Below, in pieces: positions 8,547 to 16,322 of a stretch of 36,836 nucleotides of DNA; positions within the stretch are counted from its first letter, which is position 1; each line of letters starts with the position of its first letter. The translations under genes were made by a program, and so were the position numbers. The notes below the pieces were generated by a model. The model saw only the letters and a list, made by a program, of their open reading frames with translations, was not told the DNA's origin and did not search any database. Source of the stretch: an uncultured Erysipelotrichaceae bacterium (GTDB lineage: Bacteria; Bacillota_I; Bacilli_A; Erysipelotrichales; Coprobacillaceae); the NCBI GenBank assembly GCA_947074115.1, contig CAMTOK010000010.1:1-36836 (forward strand). The letters are read 5' to 3'.

Positions 8547-11500
8547 ATGAAGAAAATTCTCTCTATCATAAAAGATAATCCAGCTTTTCTTAAAACATTA
8601 AGCGGTAAAGGAGAAGTTGTTGCGTTTAACGCTAGTGATGAGGCATTACTCATCGCTAGTGCTTTTTGCGTTCATAAGCAATCAATGTTGATTGTAAAAG
8701 AAAATCAATATCAAGCGCAAATTTTATACCAAGAATTAAAAGGTTTGTTGCATAATCAAGTTTCGTACTTTGGTTGTGATGAGTCATTACGAATTGAAGC
8801 GTTAGCGTATTCGTTAGAAATGGTTGGTGAAAGAATATCATCAATGCATGCAATGGTAGAAGGTATACCACAAGTTGTGATCTGCCATGTCCATTCATTA
8901 ATACGTTACATGCCTGAAAAGTCATTATTTATTGAAAGAACGCTAAATCTTAAAGTCGGTGATATTGTTGATCCTAAACAATTACAACTGAGATTAATAG
9001 AAAATGGTTATAAAAATATTCAAAGAGTTGATGAACCATTTTATTATTCTAAACGTGGTGGGGTCATAGATGTTTATTCCATTCAATATGATCATCCCAT
9101 ACGTATTGAATTCTTTGATGATGAAATAGAAAGTATGAGGTTTTATGATCATCAAGACCAAAGATCGTTTGAATCAATTCAAGAAGCAACGATATTACCA
9201 GCAAGTGATTTGATATTCCCAATTGAGGAAAGAGATCATGTTATTCATCAAATCTTAGACTTGAAGGCTGAACAAACAACTGAATTCGTAGAAACATTGG
9301 ATGAAGATATTGCATTGGATATAGAATCCTTAAGAGCATATGATTATACACCGAGATTATATCAATATATGGGTATGTTTAGTCATTGTTCACTAAGAGA
9401 TTATTTTAATGGTGAATTTATCTTTACATCTCATTATGCAAGTATGGTGAATTTATATAACCGTTTTGTAGAAGAGAATCATTTCTATGAAAGAGAATTG
9501 ATTGGCTTAGGTAAAATGATGAAGGGATTGTCACTATTCTATACATTAGATGAGTGTTTAAAGGGTCGTGGTTTAAACTTTGTTGAATTTGCAACGAAAG
9601 AAACACAAGTTGTTTTTGAATGTCGGCCTGTCACAATACCAAAATTAAATGAAATACAATTAATAACTCAATTAAAAGAAATGTTAATTCACAATCAAAT
9701 ACTTATTTGTTTAGAAAATTCCCATCAAATGAAGATGATGATAGAACTCTTTGATAACAATCATATGTCATATACCCTCGTTGGTAATGAGGACCATTTA
9801 TATCCTGGCATTAACATGTATGTTGGTGAATTGAATATAGGATGTGAACTGTATAGAGAACATGTAATTGTTTTAACAGAAAGTGAATTGTTTAAAGGTG
9901 AAGTTAAACAAAAGAGTTATGTTAAATACAAAGATGCTAAGATTATAAAAGACTATAATGAATTAAATGTTGGAGATTATGTTGTCCATGACGCTAATGG
10001 AATTGGGCAATTCTTAGGGATCAAAACGATTGAAACAAGAGGAATCAGTCGTGATTATTTATATATAGCTTATCGTGGAAACGATACGCTCTATATCCCT
10101 GTGGAAAACTTTAGATTGGTAAGAAAATATTCATCACGTGATGGAAAGGCACCAAAAGTCCATGCGTTAAATAGTACTGAATGGCAAAAAACAAAACAAC
10201 GTGTTAGAAATAAAGTCGATGACCTTGCGGACAAACTCATCGCCCTCTATTCGAAGCGTATGAAACAAGAGGGGTTTGCATATCAACAAGATGATGAGTA
10301 TCAACTTCAATTTGAAGAGTGTTTTGGATATGAATTAACACCTGATCAAAAATCAGCAGTTGATGAAATCAAGCAAGATATGATGTTATCAAGACCGATG
10401 GACCGATTGCTTTGTGGAGATGTAGGGTTTGGAAAAACAGAGGTCGCTCTTCGTGCAAGCTTTAAAGCTGTTTTAGGACATAAACAAGTTGCATTCTTAT
10501 GTCCAACAACAATATTGTCTTCACAGCATTTTAAGACGATGACGAAACGTTTTGCGGATTTTCCTGTTAATATAGCGTTACTAAATCGTTTTACATCAAC
10601 AAAACAAAGACGTCAAATTTTAGAAGATCTAAAAGAAGGTAAAATTGATATATTGGTAGGGACACATAGAATTTTATCTAAAGACGTTGAATTTAAAGAT
10701 TTAGGATTGTTATGTATAGATGAAGAACAACGTTTTGGTGTAAAACAAAAAGAAATGATTAAAGAATATAGAGAAACAATTGATGTGTTAACATTAACTG
10801 CAACACCTATTCCAAGAACACTACAAATGTCATTGATGGGAATAAGGGGACTCTCTCAAATAGAGACACCACCATTAAATAGACAACCTGTTCAAACATA
10901 TGTTATGGAAAAAAATGAACAATTGATCAAACAAGTGATTGAAAGAGAACTCGCAAGAGGCGGTCAAGTCTTCTATTTATATAATAAAACATCTAATATT
11001 GTCTCAGTAGCGAATCAAATCGCCAGAATGATCCCTGACGCTAAAGTTGGTGTTGGTCATGGTAAGATGACAAAAGATCAATTAGAAGATGTTATGGAAG
11101 CATTTCAGGACAAGGAATATAATGTCCTCGTCTGTACAACGATTATTGAAACAGGGATAGATATTCCAAATGCAAATACAATTATTATTGAAGATGCTGA
11201 TAAATTTGGACTTGCTCAATTGTACCAAATCAAGGGGCGTGTAGGTCGTAGTGAAAGAATGGCATATGCTTATTTATTGTATGCTAAAAATAAACAAATG
11301 AATGAAGAAGCAGGTAAACGTTTAAAAGCCATTAAAGAATTTGCTGAATTAGGAAGTGGATATAAAATTGCGATGCGTGATTTAAGTATTCGAGGGTCAG
11401 GCGATATTCTAGGAGGAGAACAAGCAGGATTTATCGATAGTGTTGGATTTGATATGTATATGAAAATCTTACAAGAAGCAATCGATGAAAAGATGGGAGA

Positions 11501-11978
11501 AGTCACAGAAGAAGAGGACATCCCAGTACAAAATGTTCAAGTGAATGGTTATATTCCACAAGACTATATTGAGAGTGATATGGAAAAAATCACATTATAC
11601 CAAAAGATATATCAAGCTCAACATATGGTTCAAATGGAGTCTATAGAAAAAGAACTTAGAGATTTATATGGTCGTTTACCAAGAGAAGTTAAAAATATTG
11701 TTCAAAAGAGAAAGTATGAAATTTTATGTTGTGAACCTTATATTGATGAAGTTAAAGATATAAATGGTAATATTCATATTATGTTTACACAAGATTTCTC
11801 TTCACATGTTCAAGGTGATAAGCTATTTGAACTTGTTAATCAGTATTTTGAAAAACCACAACTTCGTTATATAAAGAATGAAATTGTGATTATTATATCA
11901 ACCAAAAAGAAATGGTTAGATCAAACGGTAGATTTCTTATTTGCGGTGAGAGATCTTTATGAACAAACAAAGAGATAA
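8547..11978 (+). CDS. mfd: Transcription-repair coupling factor (superfamily 2 translocase)
   Basis: Mfd pushes stalled RNA polymerase off DNA lesions and recruits UvrA. All parts are visible in the 1143-residue protein: a UvrB-like N-terminal region (about 1-450, e.g. RGGVIDVYS), a CarD-like RNA-polymerase interaction domain (about 475-560, NVGDYVVHDANGIGQFLG), a helicase core with Walker A GFGKTEVA (K630), a DEEQ box at 725-728 and TATPIPRTLQMSL. Further on are the second RecA lobe (TTIIETGIDIPNANTIII, QIKGRVGRS), the translocation region RDLSIRGSGDILGGEQAGFI, and a C-terminal UvrA-masking domain. An AGGAGG site precedes the ATG. The TAA stop sits inside a terminator stem. Confidence 0.97.
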   Translation: MKKILSIIKDNPAFLKTLSGKGEVVAFNASDEALLIASAFCVHKQSMLIVKENQYQAQILYQELKGLLHNQVSYFGCDESLRIEALAYSLEMVGERISSMHAMVEGIPQVVICHVHSLIRYMPEKSLFIERTLNLKVGDIVDPKQLQLRLIENGYKNIQRVDEPFYYSKRGGVIDVYSIQYDHPIRIEFFDDEIESMRFYDHQDQRSFESIQEATILPASDLIFPIEERDHVIHQILDLKAEQTTEFVETLDEDIALDIESLRAYDYTPRLYQYMGMFSHCSLRDYFNGEFIFTSHYASMVNLYNRFVEENHFYERELIGLGKMMKGLSLFYTLDECLKGRGLNFVEFATKETQVVFECRPVTIPKLNEIQLITQLKEMLIHNQILICLENSHQMKMMIELFDNNHMSYTLVGNEDHLYPGINMYVGELNIGCELYREHVIVLTESELFKGEVKQKSYVKYKDAKIIKDYNELNVGDYVVHDANGIGQFLGIKTIETRGISRDYLYIAYRGNDTLYIPVENFRLVRKYSSRDGKAPKVHALNSTEWQKTKQRVRNKVDDLADKLIALYSKRMKQEGFAYQQDDEYQLQFEECFGYELTPDQKSAVDEIKQDMMLSRPMDRLLCGDVGFGKTEVALRASFKAVLGHKQVAFLCPTTILSSQHFKTMTKRFADFPVNIALLNRFTSTKQRRQILEDLKEGKIDILVGTHRILSKDVEFKDLGLLCIDEEQRFGVKQKEMIKEYRETIDVLTLTATPIPRTLQMSLMGIRGLSQIETPPLNRQPVQTYVMEKNEQLIKQVIERELARGGQVFYLYNKTSNIVSVANQIARMIPDAKVGVGHGKMTKDQLEDVMEAFQDKEYNVLVCTTIIETGIDIPNANTIIIEDADKFGLAQLYQIKGRVGRSERMAYAYLLYAKNKQMNEEAGKRLKAIKEFAELGSGYKIAMRDLSIRGSGDILGGEQAGFIDSVGFDMYMKILQEAIDEKMGEVTEEEDIPVQNVQVNGYIPQDYIESDMEKITLYQKIYQAQHMVQMESIEKELRDLYGRLPREVKNIVQKRKYEILCCEPYIDEVKDINGNIHIMFTQDFSSHVQGDKLFELVNQYFEKPQLRYIKNEIVIIISTKKKWLDQTVDFLFAVRDLYEQTKR

Positions 11979-11997
11979 GCATAGCTTATCTCTTTTT
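11968..11997. terminator. Two-way intrinsic terminator between mfd and mntP
   Basis: A perfect 10-bp stem, AGAGATAAGC (11971-11980) and GCTTATCTCT (11984-11993), with a 3-base loop, is followed by T residues and preceded by A residues. It can therefore end mfd on the plus strand and mntP on the minus strand. The mfd stop codon lies in the left arm. Confidence 0.88.
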
Positions 11998-12565
11998 ACA
12001 TCATAAATATTCCTAAATGTTCAAGTAATATTTTTAATCCTATCAGGATTAAAATCACACCACCAGCTATTTCAGCTTTTGATTTATATTTCAGTCCAAA
12101 TATATGGCCAATCTTAACACCACCCATAGAAATGAGGAATGTTGTTATTCCAATGACCAGAATTGCGTACCAAATATTAACACTTAAAAAGGCAAATGTC
12201 ACACCTATAGCGAGAGCGTCAATTGATGTCGCTATTGCGAGAGGGAACATAGCTTTAAATGAAAAATCAGCATCACATTCTTCCTCTTCTTCTTTAGAAA
12301 ATGCTTCTTTTAACATATTGAGTCCAATTAATGATAATAAAATAAAAGCAATCCAATGATCAACGCTTTCTATTTTATCTTTAAATTGAACACCAAGAAT
12401 ATATCCAATAAGAGGCATTAAACCTTGGAAAAAACCAAAATAACCACCACAAATTAATGTATGTTTTAATTTTACACGTTGTGTGGATAATCCTTTACAT
12501 ATACTGACTGCAAATGCATCCATTGATAATCCAATACCGATTAATACTATTTCTACAAATCCCAT
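11996..12565 (-). CDS. mntP: Manganese efflux pump MntP
   Basis: MntP exports Mn(II) and protects against manganese overload. The 189-residue protein has six predicted membrane helices in two related halves (inverted DUF204 repeats). Each half carries an acidic motif in a helix: [14 protein letters not shown] near residue 16 and [10 protein letters not shown] near residue 113. A soluble acidic loop with EEEEECDAD lies in the middle. The start ATG follows GAGAGGATG. An unusual leader precedes the gene (see 12566-12692), with its own near-perfect promoter overlapping the end of yigZ. Metal control through that leader would fit but is inference. Confidence 0.92.
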   Translation of the reverse strand: MGFVEIVLIGIGLSMDAFAVSICKGLSTQRVKLKHTLICGGYFGFFQGLMPLIGYILGVQFKDKIESVDHWIAFILLSLIGLNMLKEAFSKEEEEECDADFSFKAMFPLAIATSIDALAIGVTFAFLSVNIWYAILVIGITTFLISMGGVKIGHIFGLKYKSKAEIAGGVILILIGLKILLEHLGIFMM

Positions 12566-12692
12566 AATTTCATCCTCTCATTAAAAAAAGACGTGGCTGT
12601 GATCAGCACAGTCAAGTCTCATTATTACAAATCGTGCGAGATATAAGATCCCTATAAACACGATGACATTTAGTGCTATCGACATTCTCGTT
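12566..12692 (-). ncRNA. Structured 5' leader of mntP, candidate attenuator or riboswitch
   Basis: From the predicted start point near 12692 the transcript runs about 127 nt before the mntP ATG. It contains a two-part hairpin: outer arms ATCGTG/CACGAT (12659-12664 with 12631-12636) and inner pairing GGGAT/ATCTC. A second, terminator-like hairpin at 12589-12619 is followed by seven U. It does not match the yybP-ykoY manganese riboswitch: the conserved GGGGAGUAG-type core is not seen. A 34-codon frame (12685-12581) also runs through the leader. Confidence 0.5.
12583..12619 (-). terminator. Terminator-like hairpin upstream of mntP
   Basis: On the minus strand, AGACTTGACTGTG (12619-12607) pairs with CACAGCCACGTCT (12601-12589) at 11 of 13 positions around a 5-base loop, then TTTTTTT (12589-12583). 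It lies after the mntP promoter and just before its ribosome site, so it could attenuate mntP; alternatively it simply ends yigZ transcripts. Confidence 0.65.
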
Positions 12693-12698
12693 TTATCA

Positions 12699-12726
12699 AT
12701 TATAACATTCGCTATATGATTGTCAA
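12699..12726 (-). promoter_or_regulatory. Sigma-A type promoter of mntP
   Basis: A perfect TTGACA (12726-12721) and a perfect TATAAT (12704-12699) lie 16 bp apart on the minus strand. The -35 box overlaps the TGA stop codon of yigZ. Confidence 0.85.
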
Positions 12727-13319
12727 TCTTGTTTCTCTATATAATCTTGACGAATTAATTCATAGCGATACTGATTACGAGTTAAGTCTTGTAAATAGGA
12801 AAGAAGTGAATCGTTCCTTAAATAACATAAATATGAGACATTTTCATTATATTCTTGATCTATACACAATATGTTGTTTTGTTTAATGAAATGTTCAACT
12901 TGTCGTGTATAAGAGTAATCTACCCATATTTTATATAAATCGACAAGTTCTGATTCAATGACCTCTGCCTCATTTAATGCTTCTACTACAGCTTGTGTAT
13001 ATGCACGAGTTAATCCTCCGGCACCTAGCTTGATCCCACCGAAATAACGCGTCACCAAAGCGATGACATGATCTATACCGTTCATTCTTAATACATTTAA
13101 CATAGGCATACCTGCTGTTTGAGATGGTTCACCGTCATCAACAGCCTTTTCGTGTTGGCCAATGATATAGGCATAACAATTATGAGTCGCTGTGAAATCA
13201 CTGTATGATTTTAGCATTTCTTGTGCATCATCAATATGAGAACAGGGAATAAGATGTGCGACAAATTCTGACTTCTTTATAAATATTGAATGTTTTGTAT
13301 ATGCTTTTATGGTTTTCAT
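12723..13319 (-). CDS. yigZ: YigZ/IMPACT family protein
   Basis: This 198-residue protein carries the YigZ/IMPACT (UPF0029) signature DGEPSQTAGMPMLNVL, RYFGGIKLGAGGLTRAYTQAV and a C-terminal ferredoxin-like domain. Bacterial members resemble the N-terminal domain of eukaryotic IMPACT, and some structures suggest nucleic-acid or ribosome-related binding; the function is not settled. The start ATG follows AGAGGTG. It is divergent from degV, and its last codons hold the mntP -35 box. Confidence 0.9.
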   Translation of the reverse strand: MKTIKAYTKHSIFIKKSEFVAHLIPCSHIDDAQEMLKSYSDFTATHNCYAYIIGQHEKAVDDGEPSQTAGMPMLNVLRMNGIDHVIALVTRYFGGIKLGAGGLTRAYTQAVVEALNEAEVIESELVDLYKIWVDYSYTRQVEHFIKQNNILCIDQEYNENVSYLCYLRNDSLLSYLQDLTRNQYRYELIRQDYIEKQD

Positions 13320-13363
13320 ACGTTCACCTCTTGTTATTCTTTATTATATATGAATTGAATTTA

Positions 13364-13392
13364 TTGTCAAAACTGTTTTCTTGTTTTATAAT
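13364..13392 (+). promoter_or_regulatory. Sigma-A type promoter of the degV gene
   Basis: TTGTCA (13364-13369), a 17-bp spacer and TATAAT (13387-13392). The open frame of the gene extends back to a TTG at 13381 inside this promoter, which rules that start out. Confidence 0.75.
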
Positions 13393-13419
13393 AGGGGTAC
13401 GTATATGGAGGTACACATA

Positions 13420-14283
13420 ATGAATAAAATAGCGATTTTGGTAGATAGTGGTAGTCAGTTGGAAATTGGAAAAGACGAAGATCAAGGATTGTTTGTTGTT
13501 CCTTTATGCATTACCATGAAAGACAAAACCTATCTAGATCAAATCGATGTATCAAGTATCGAAGTTTTTGAAAAAATGGAAGCTGAAGATCTGATCGTGA
13601 TGACATCACAGCCAGCAACAGGTGAGTTGGTTAAGGTATTAGAAAGAATTAAAGAAAAAGGTTATGAACATGTTATTGGATTGCCAATTGCGACAGGACT
13701 ATCATCAACAATGAACGGGATGAGAGTTGCAAGTGAAATGGTTGGTCTCGACATATCATTAATAGATACAAAAGCGACTGCAGGAAATCAAAGATATTTA
13801 GCAAAAATAACGAAACAGTTAATTGATGAAGGTAAAGATGTTGATAGTATTATGAAAATCATTGAAACTCTTATTGATGATTCAGGAACGATTATCTTAG
13901 CACCTAATCTTGATCATCTTAAAAAAGGTGGACGTATTACGCCAGCTGTTGCCTTACTTGCAGGTATGTTAAAGATTGTCCCTGTTATGGAATTGAATTA
14001 TAAATTAGGTGGAAAGATAGATTCATTAGCGAAAGTACGTACACTTTCTAAAGCAAAAGCAACATTGGTTAATCGTTTGATTGAGCTTGGTGTTAATGCA
14101 CAAGATTATATCGTGACAATTGAACATGTCCTGTGTGAAGAATCAGCATATGATGTGAAGAAAATGATTTTTGATAAAATAGGTGAAGTTGAATACGAAT
14201 TAAGAGAATTACCAGCAGTAGTTGGGGCACATATGGGTGTTGGTGGTTTAGGAATTCAATTTATTAGAAAATACATGGGGTAG
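13420..14283 (+). CDS. DegV family fatty-acid-binding protein
   Basis: DegV proteins bind fatty acids; several act as FakB, presenting the lipid to kinase FakA for use in phospholipids. The 287-residue product starts at ATG 13420 behind GGAGGT (13407-13412). Family blocks seen are KIAILVDSGSQ near the N-terminus, TSQPATGELV, LPIATGLSSTMNGM, SLIDTKATAG and LDHLKKGGRITPA. It is two residues shorter in several loops than typical FakB, but within range. No fakA is in the window, so the FakB role is inference. A small coiled-coil gene follows after 9 bp and probably shares its transcript. Confidence 0.87.
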   Translation: MNKIAILVDSGSQLEIGKDEDQGLFVVPLCITMKDKTYLDQIDVSSIEVFEKMEAEDLIVMTSQPATGELVKVLERIKEKGYEHVIGLPIATGLSSTMNGMRVASEMVGLDISLIDTKATAGNQRYLAKITKQLIDEGKDVDSIMKIIETLIDDSGTIILAPNLDHLKKGGRITPAVALLAGMLKIVPVMELNYKLGGKIDSLAKVRTLSKAKATLVNRLIELGVNAQDYIVTIEHVLCEESAYDVKKMIFDKIGEVEYELRELPAVVGAHMGVGGLGIQFIRKYMG

Positions 14284-14292
14284 GTGATAAAG

Positions 14293-14574
14293 ATGGCATT
14301 ATTTGATGATTTTACAAAAAAAGCTGCAAAGTTTACTGAAGACGCAATCGATAAAACACAAGAGTTTGCGGGAACAACAAAAATCAAATTGAAAATTAAA
14401 AACATAGAATCAGAACGTGATGATGTTTATAGAGAATTAGGAAGACATTATTATCATTTGATTAAAGATGAAAACAGTGTAGATGATTTGGTATATGATT
14501 TAAGACAAAAAGTTGATGATTATGAAACACAAATCATGGCTTTAAGAGCAGAAATTGAGGATCTCCAAGAATAG
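14293..14574 (+). CDS. Small coiled-coil protein of unknown function
   Basis: The 93-residue protein starts MALFDDFTKKAAKF at ATG 14293, with AGGTG six bases upstream; a GTG at 14284 in the same frame abuts the degV stop and is less likely. After an amphipathic N-terminal helix the sequence is a long charged coiled coil with heptad-like spacing, ending MALRAEIEDLQE. It resembles the coiled-coil part of Bacillota proteins that often end in a zinc ribbon, but the zinc ribbon is absent here. No catalytic motif is seen. Co-transcription with degV is likely, and a terminator overlaps its end. Confidence 0.75.
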   Translation: MALFDDFTKKAAKFTEDAIDKTQEFAGTTKIKLKIKNIESERDDVYRELGRHYYHLIKDENSVDDLVYDLRQKVDDYETQIMALRAEIEDLQE

Positions 14575-14588
14575 GAGATTCTTTTTTT
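14558..14588 (+). terminator. Intrinsic terminator after the degV unit
   Basis: AGGATCTCC (14558-14566) pairs with GGAGATTCT (14574-14582), including one G-U pair, around a 7-base loop, followed by a T run to 14588. The TAG stop of the coiled-coil gene spans the end of the loop and the first base of the right arm. Confidence 0.82.
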
Positions 14589-14600
14589 GCTTTCTATTTA

Positions 14601-14680
14601 AACACCGTTAAAAAGGTGTTATTATATAAGGGTAAAGATCTCCTCATTATCAAAAGGACTATAATGGTTTTAAAGGAGAT
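14601..14680 (+). promoter_or_regulatory. Control region of the 193-residue unknown and WYL regulator
   Basis: An inverted repeat AACACC (14601-14606) and GGTGTT (14615-14620) lies next to a TATATAAG-type -10 element (14623-14630) and looks like an operator. Further down, ATCTCCT (14638-14644) is fully complementary to AGGAGAT (14674-14680), the ribosome site of the next gene, so the leader could hide it. TATAAT at 14660-14665 is a second possible -10 that would leave out the anti-SD segment. Confidence 0.45.
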
Positions 14681-14686
14681 GATCAT

Positions 14687-15268
14687 ATGCGTTATTCATT
14701 TAAAGAAGTATCACTTATAGAGGTTTTAGATATAGTTGGGTTTATTATGATGATTGATGTATCAGACGATAGAAAGAGGGACTTTTCTCTTTGTACATCA
14801 ACTCTAAAATGCCAATTAGAGGTTGAACGTCACTATTTTGAATATTATGCTGGGGCAGTTAAGTTTGTTAGAGAGAGCCAAAATTTTGATGATTTAGAAC
14901 GTTATATCATCATCATGAACAAACTATTTTATCATGAGGATTATAGATTGTTAAAACTTGAGTTAAAAGAGAAGCTCTTATTTAAAAACTTTTCAATAGA
15001 TCGTTATCGTGTTTATCGTCATTTAATTGATTACAAAAGATTAGGACTTCAACAAGTTGTTGAAACCCTACAAGAAGATCATCATATATCAGATCTTGAA
15101 TGTGCAAAAATCTGTTTACTAGAAAATGACAGCACTTTAGCGACGTATTATTTAAAGAAGGTGAATTTTGATATTGATGAAAATATGTTATCATTATTAA
15201 AGTTAAAAGATATTATGTCATTAATGTATTATCAACGAAAACAAGTGAAATCATTGGCATTAGCTTAG
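14687..15268 (+). CDS. Uncharacterised 193-residue protein upstream of a WYL regulator
   Basis: I do not recognise this protein. It starts MRYSFKEVSLIEVL at ATG 14687 with AAAGGAGATGATC upstream. It is soluble and mostly helical in composition, rich in Leu, Lys, Asp and Tyr, without signal peptide, membrane segment or Cys cluster. Repeated pairs of short helices (e.g. LERYIIIMNKLF, ECAKICLLENDSTLATYYLKKV) recall TPR-like helical hairpins, but I see no clear repeat consensus. The stop is 11 bp before the WYL gene, so the two form an operon. A role with the regulator, such as partner or sensor, is inference. Confidence 0.7.
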   Translation: MRYSFKEVSLIEVLDIVGFIMMIDVSDDRKRDFSLCTSTLKCQLEVERHYFEYYAGAVKFVRESQNFDDLERYIIIMNKLFYHEDYRLLKLELKEKLLFKNFSIDRYRVYRHLIDYKRLGLQQVVETLQEDHHISDLECAKICLLENDSTLATYYLKKVNFDIDENMLSLLKLKDIMSLMYYQRKQVKSLALA

Positions 15269-15279
15269 GAGGAAAAGAT

Positions 15280-16266
15280 ATGGGGAAAAGGTTATATTTA
15301 GTATTAACAATTATCTTATCTGCTCAAGGTGAAGCAATCACCGCAAAAGAAATCAAAGCAGAATTAGAAACAATGGAAATATCTTTAGATATTAAAACTG
15401 TTTATCGTTGTATTGAAACAATTAATGAATTCTTCACATGTTTAACAGGGAAAGCACTGATTATAAGTGTAAGGAAAAAGGGTGTATTTATAGAAAATGA
15501 ATTTTATAGTGATGGACAAGTTCAATTTTTAATTGATAGTATTATCTTTAATAAAGACTTGAATTACGAAGAAAAAGAAGATTTGTTAGATCGTGTTCTT
15601 AAATTGAGTTCGTTTCATCAAAGAGATCGTCTTATTTACTCTGATGTTGATAACAAACAAAATAACTTTTCATTACTTTTAAATTTATCTACAATAATGA
15701 AAGCAATAGAACAACAAAAGAGTGTTTCTTTTCAATATGTACAATACGATGTTGATAAAAACAAAATAAAAGAAATCCCTTCAATGAATGGAAATCTTGA
15801 AAGTTTGTATATCTTCTCTCCTTATAAAATGATTCAACAAAATAACCATTATTATGTTATTGGGTACAATGATAAATATAAAGAAAGATTAACGATATAT
15901 CGTATTGATCGTATGAGACAGGTTCAAACATCTCGTATTAAGTTTATTGATGTTCTTGATCAGTATGATTTAGATGAAGAAGTGATTAAGATGACAAATA
16001 TGTTTATGTCTGATTTAAAAGCTGATTTGGTTATAGAGTTTGATCATTCAATTATGAGAGAAGTCATTTCACAATTTGGTAGTGATATAATCGTTAAAAA
16101 AGGATTAGAATCTCGTTATATAGCAACGATTCCTGAACTCTCTATTTCTAATGGATTAAAGGGATGGATATTAATGATGCAAGATCAAGTTAAAGTGATT
16201 CAACCATTATCACTACGTGATGATATTATAAAAATTATTAAATCTATTTATAAAACGTATAATTAG
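15280..16266 (+). CDS. HTH-WYL domain transcriptional regulator
   Basis: The 328-residue protein has an N-terminal winged helix (about residues 1-70, with AKEIKAEL and IDIKTVYRCIE-like helices), a central WYL domain (about 140-210) and a C-terminal WCX-like extension. In the WYL domain, YIFSPYKMIQQNNHYYVIGY followed by LTIYRIDRM fits the family pattern; the W-Y-L triplet itself is replaced by HYYVIGY, as in many members. WYL regulators sense ligands, often nucleic acids or nucleotides, and control DNA repair, metabolism or defence genes. Its target here is probably its own operon, judged by the palindrome upstream. AGGAGG precedes the ATG. Confidence 0.85.
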   Translation: MGKRLYLVLTIILSAQGEAITAKEIKAELETMEISLDIKTVYRCIETINEFFTCLTGKALIISVRKKGVFIENEFYSDGQVQFLIDSIIFNKDLNYEEKEDLLDRVLKLSSFHQRDRLIYSDVDNKQNNFSLLLNLSTIMKAIEQQKSVSFQYVQYDVDKNKIKEIPSMNGNLESLYIFSPYKMIQQNNHYYVIGYNDKYKERLTIYRIDRMRQVQTSRIKFIDVLDQYDLDEEVIKMTNMFMSDLKADLVIEFDHSIMREVISQFGSDIIVKKGLESRYIATIPELSISNGLKGWILMMQDQVKVIQPLSLRDDIIKIIKSIYKTYN

Positions 16267-16285
16267 GAGCGAAACGCTCCTTTTT
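16265..16285 (+). terminator. Intrinsic terminator of the WYL operon
   Basis: GGAGCG (16266-16271), loop AAA and CGCTCC (16275-16280) are followed by TTTTT. The TAG stop of the WYL gene overlaps the stem base. Confidence 0.9.
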
Positions 16286-16290
16286 ATAAT

Positions 16291-16312
16291 AAAAAAATCA
16301 CCTAAGTGATTT
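16291..16312 (-). terminator. Intrinsic terminator after asd
   Basis: On the minus strand, AAATCAC, a 4-base loop and GTGATTT (16312-16295) are followed by more T (16294-16291). It converges with the WYL terminator just to its left. Confidence 0.8.
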
Positions 16313-16322
16313 CTTTAAAGGA

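Noticed and set aside
12566-12692. yybP-ykoY manganese riboswitch before mntP
   Set aside because: The gene context suggested it, but the conserved core sequence is not visible; the leader is reported only as unclassified.
13381-13419. TTG start giving a DegV protein 13 residues longer
   Set aside because: The TTG lies within the promoter; ATG 13420 has GGAGGT at the right distance.
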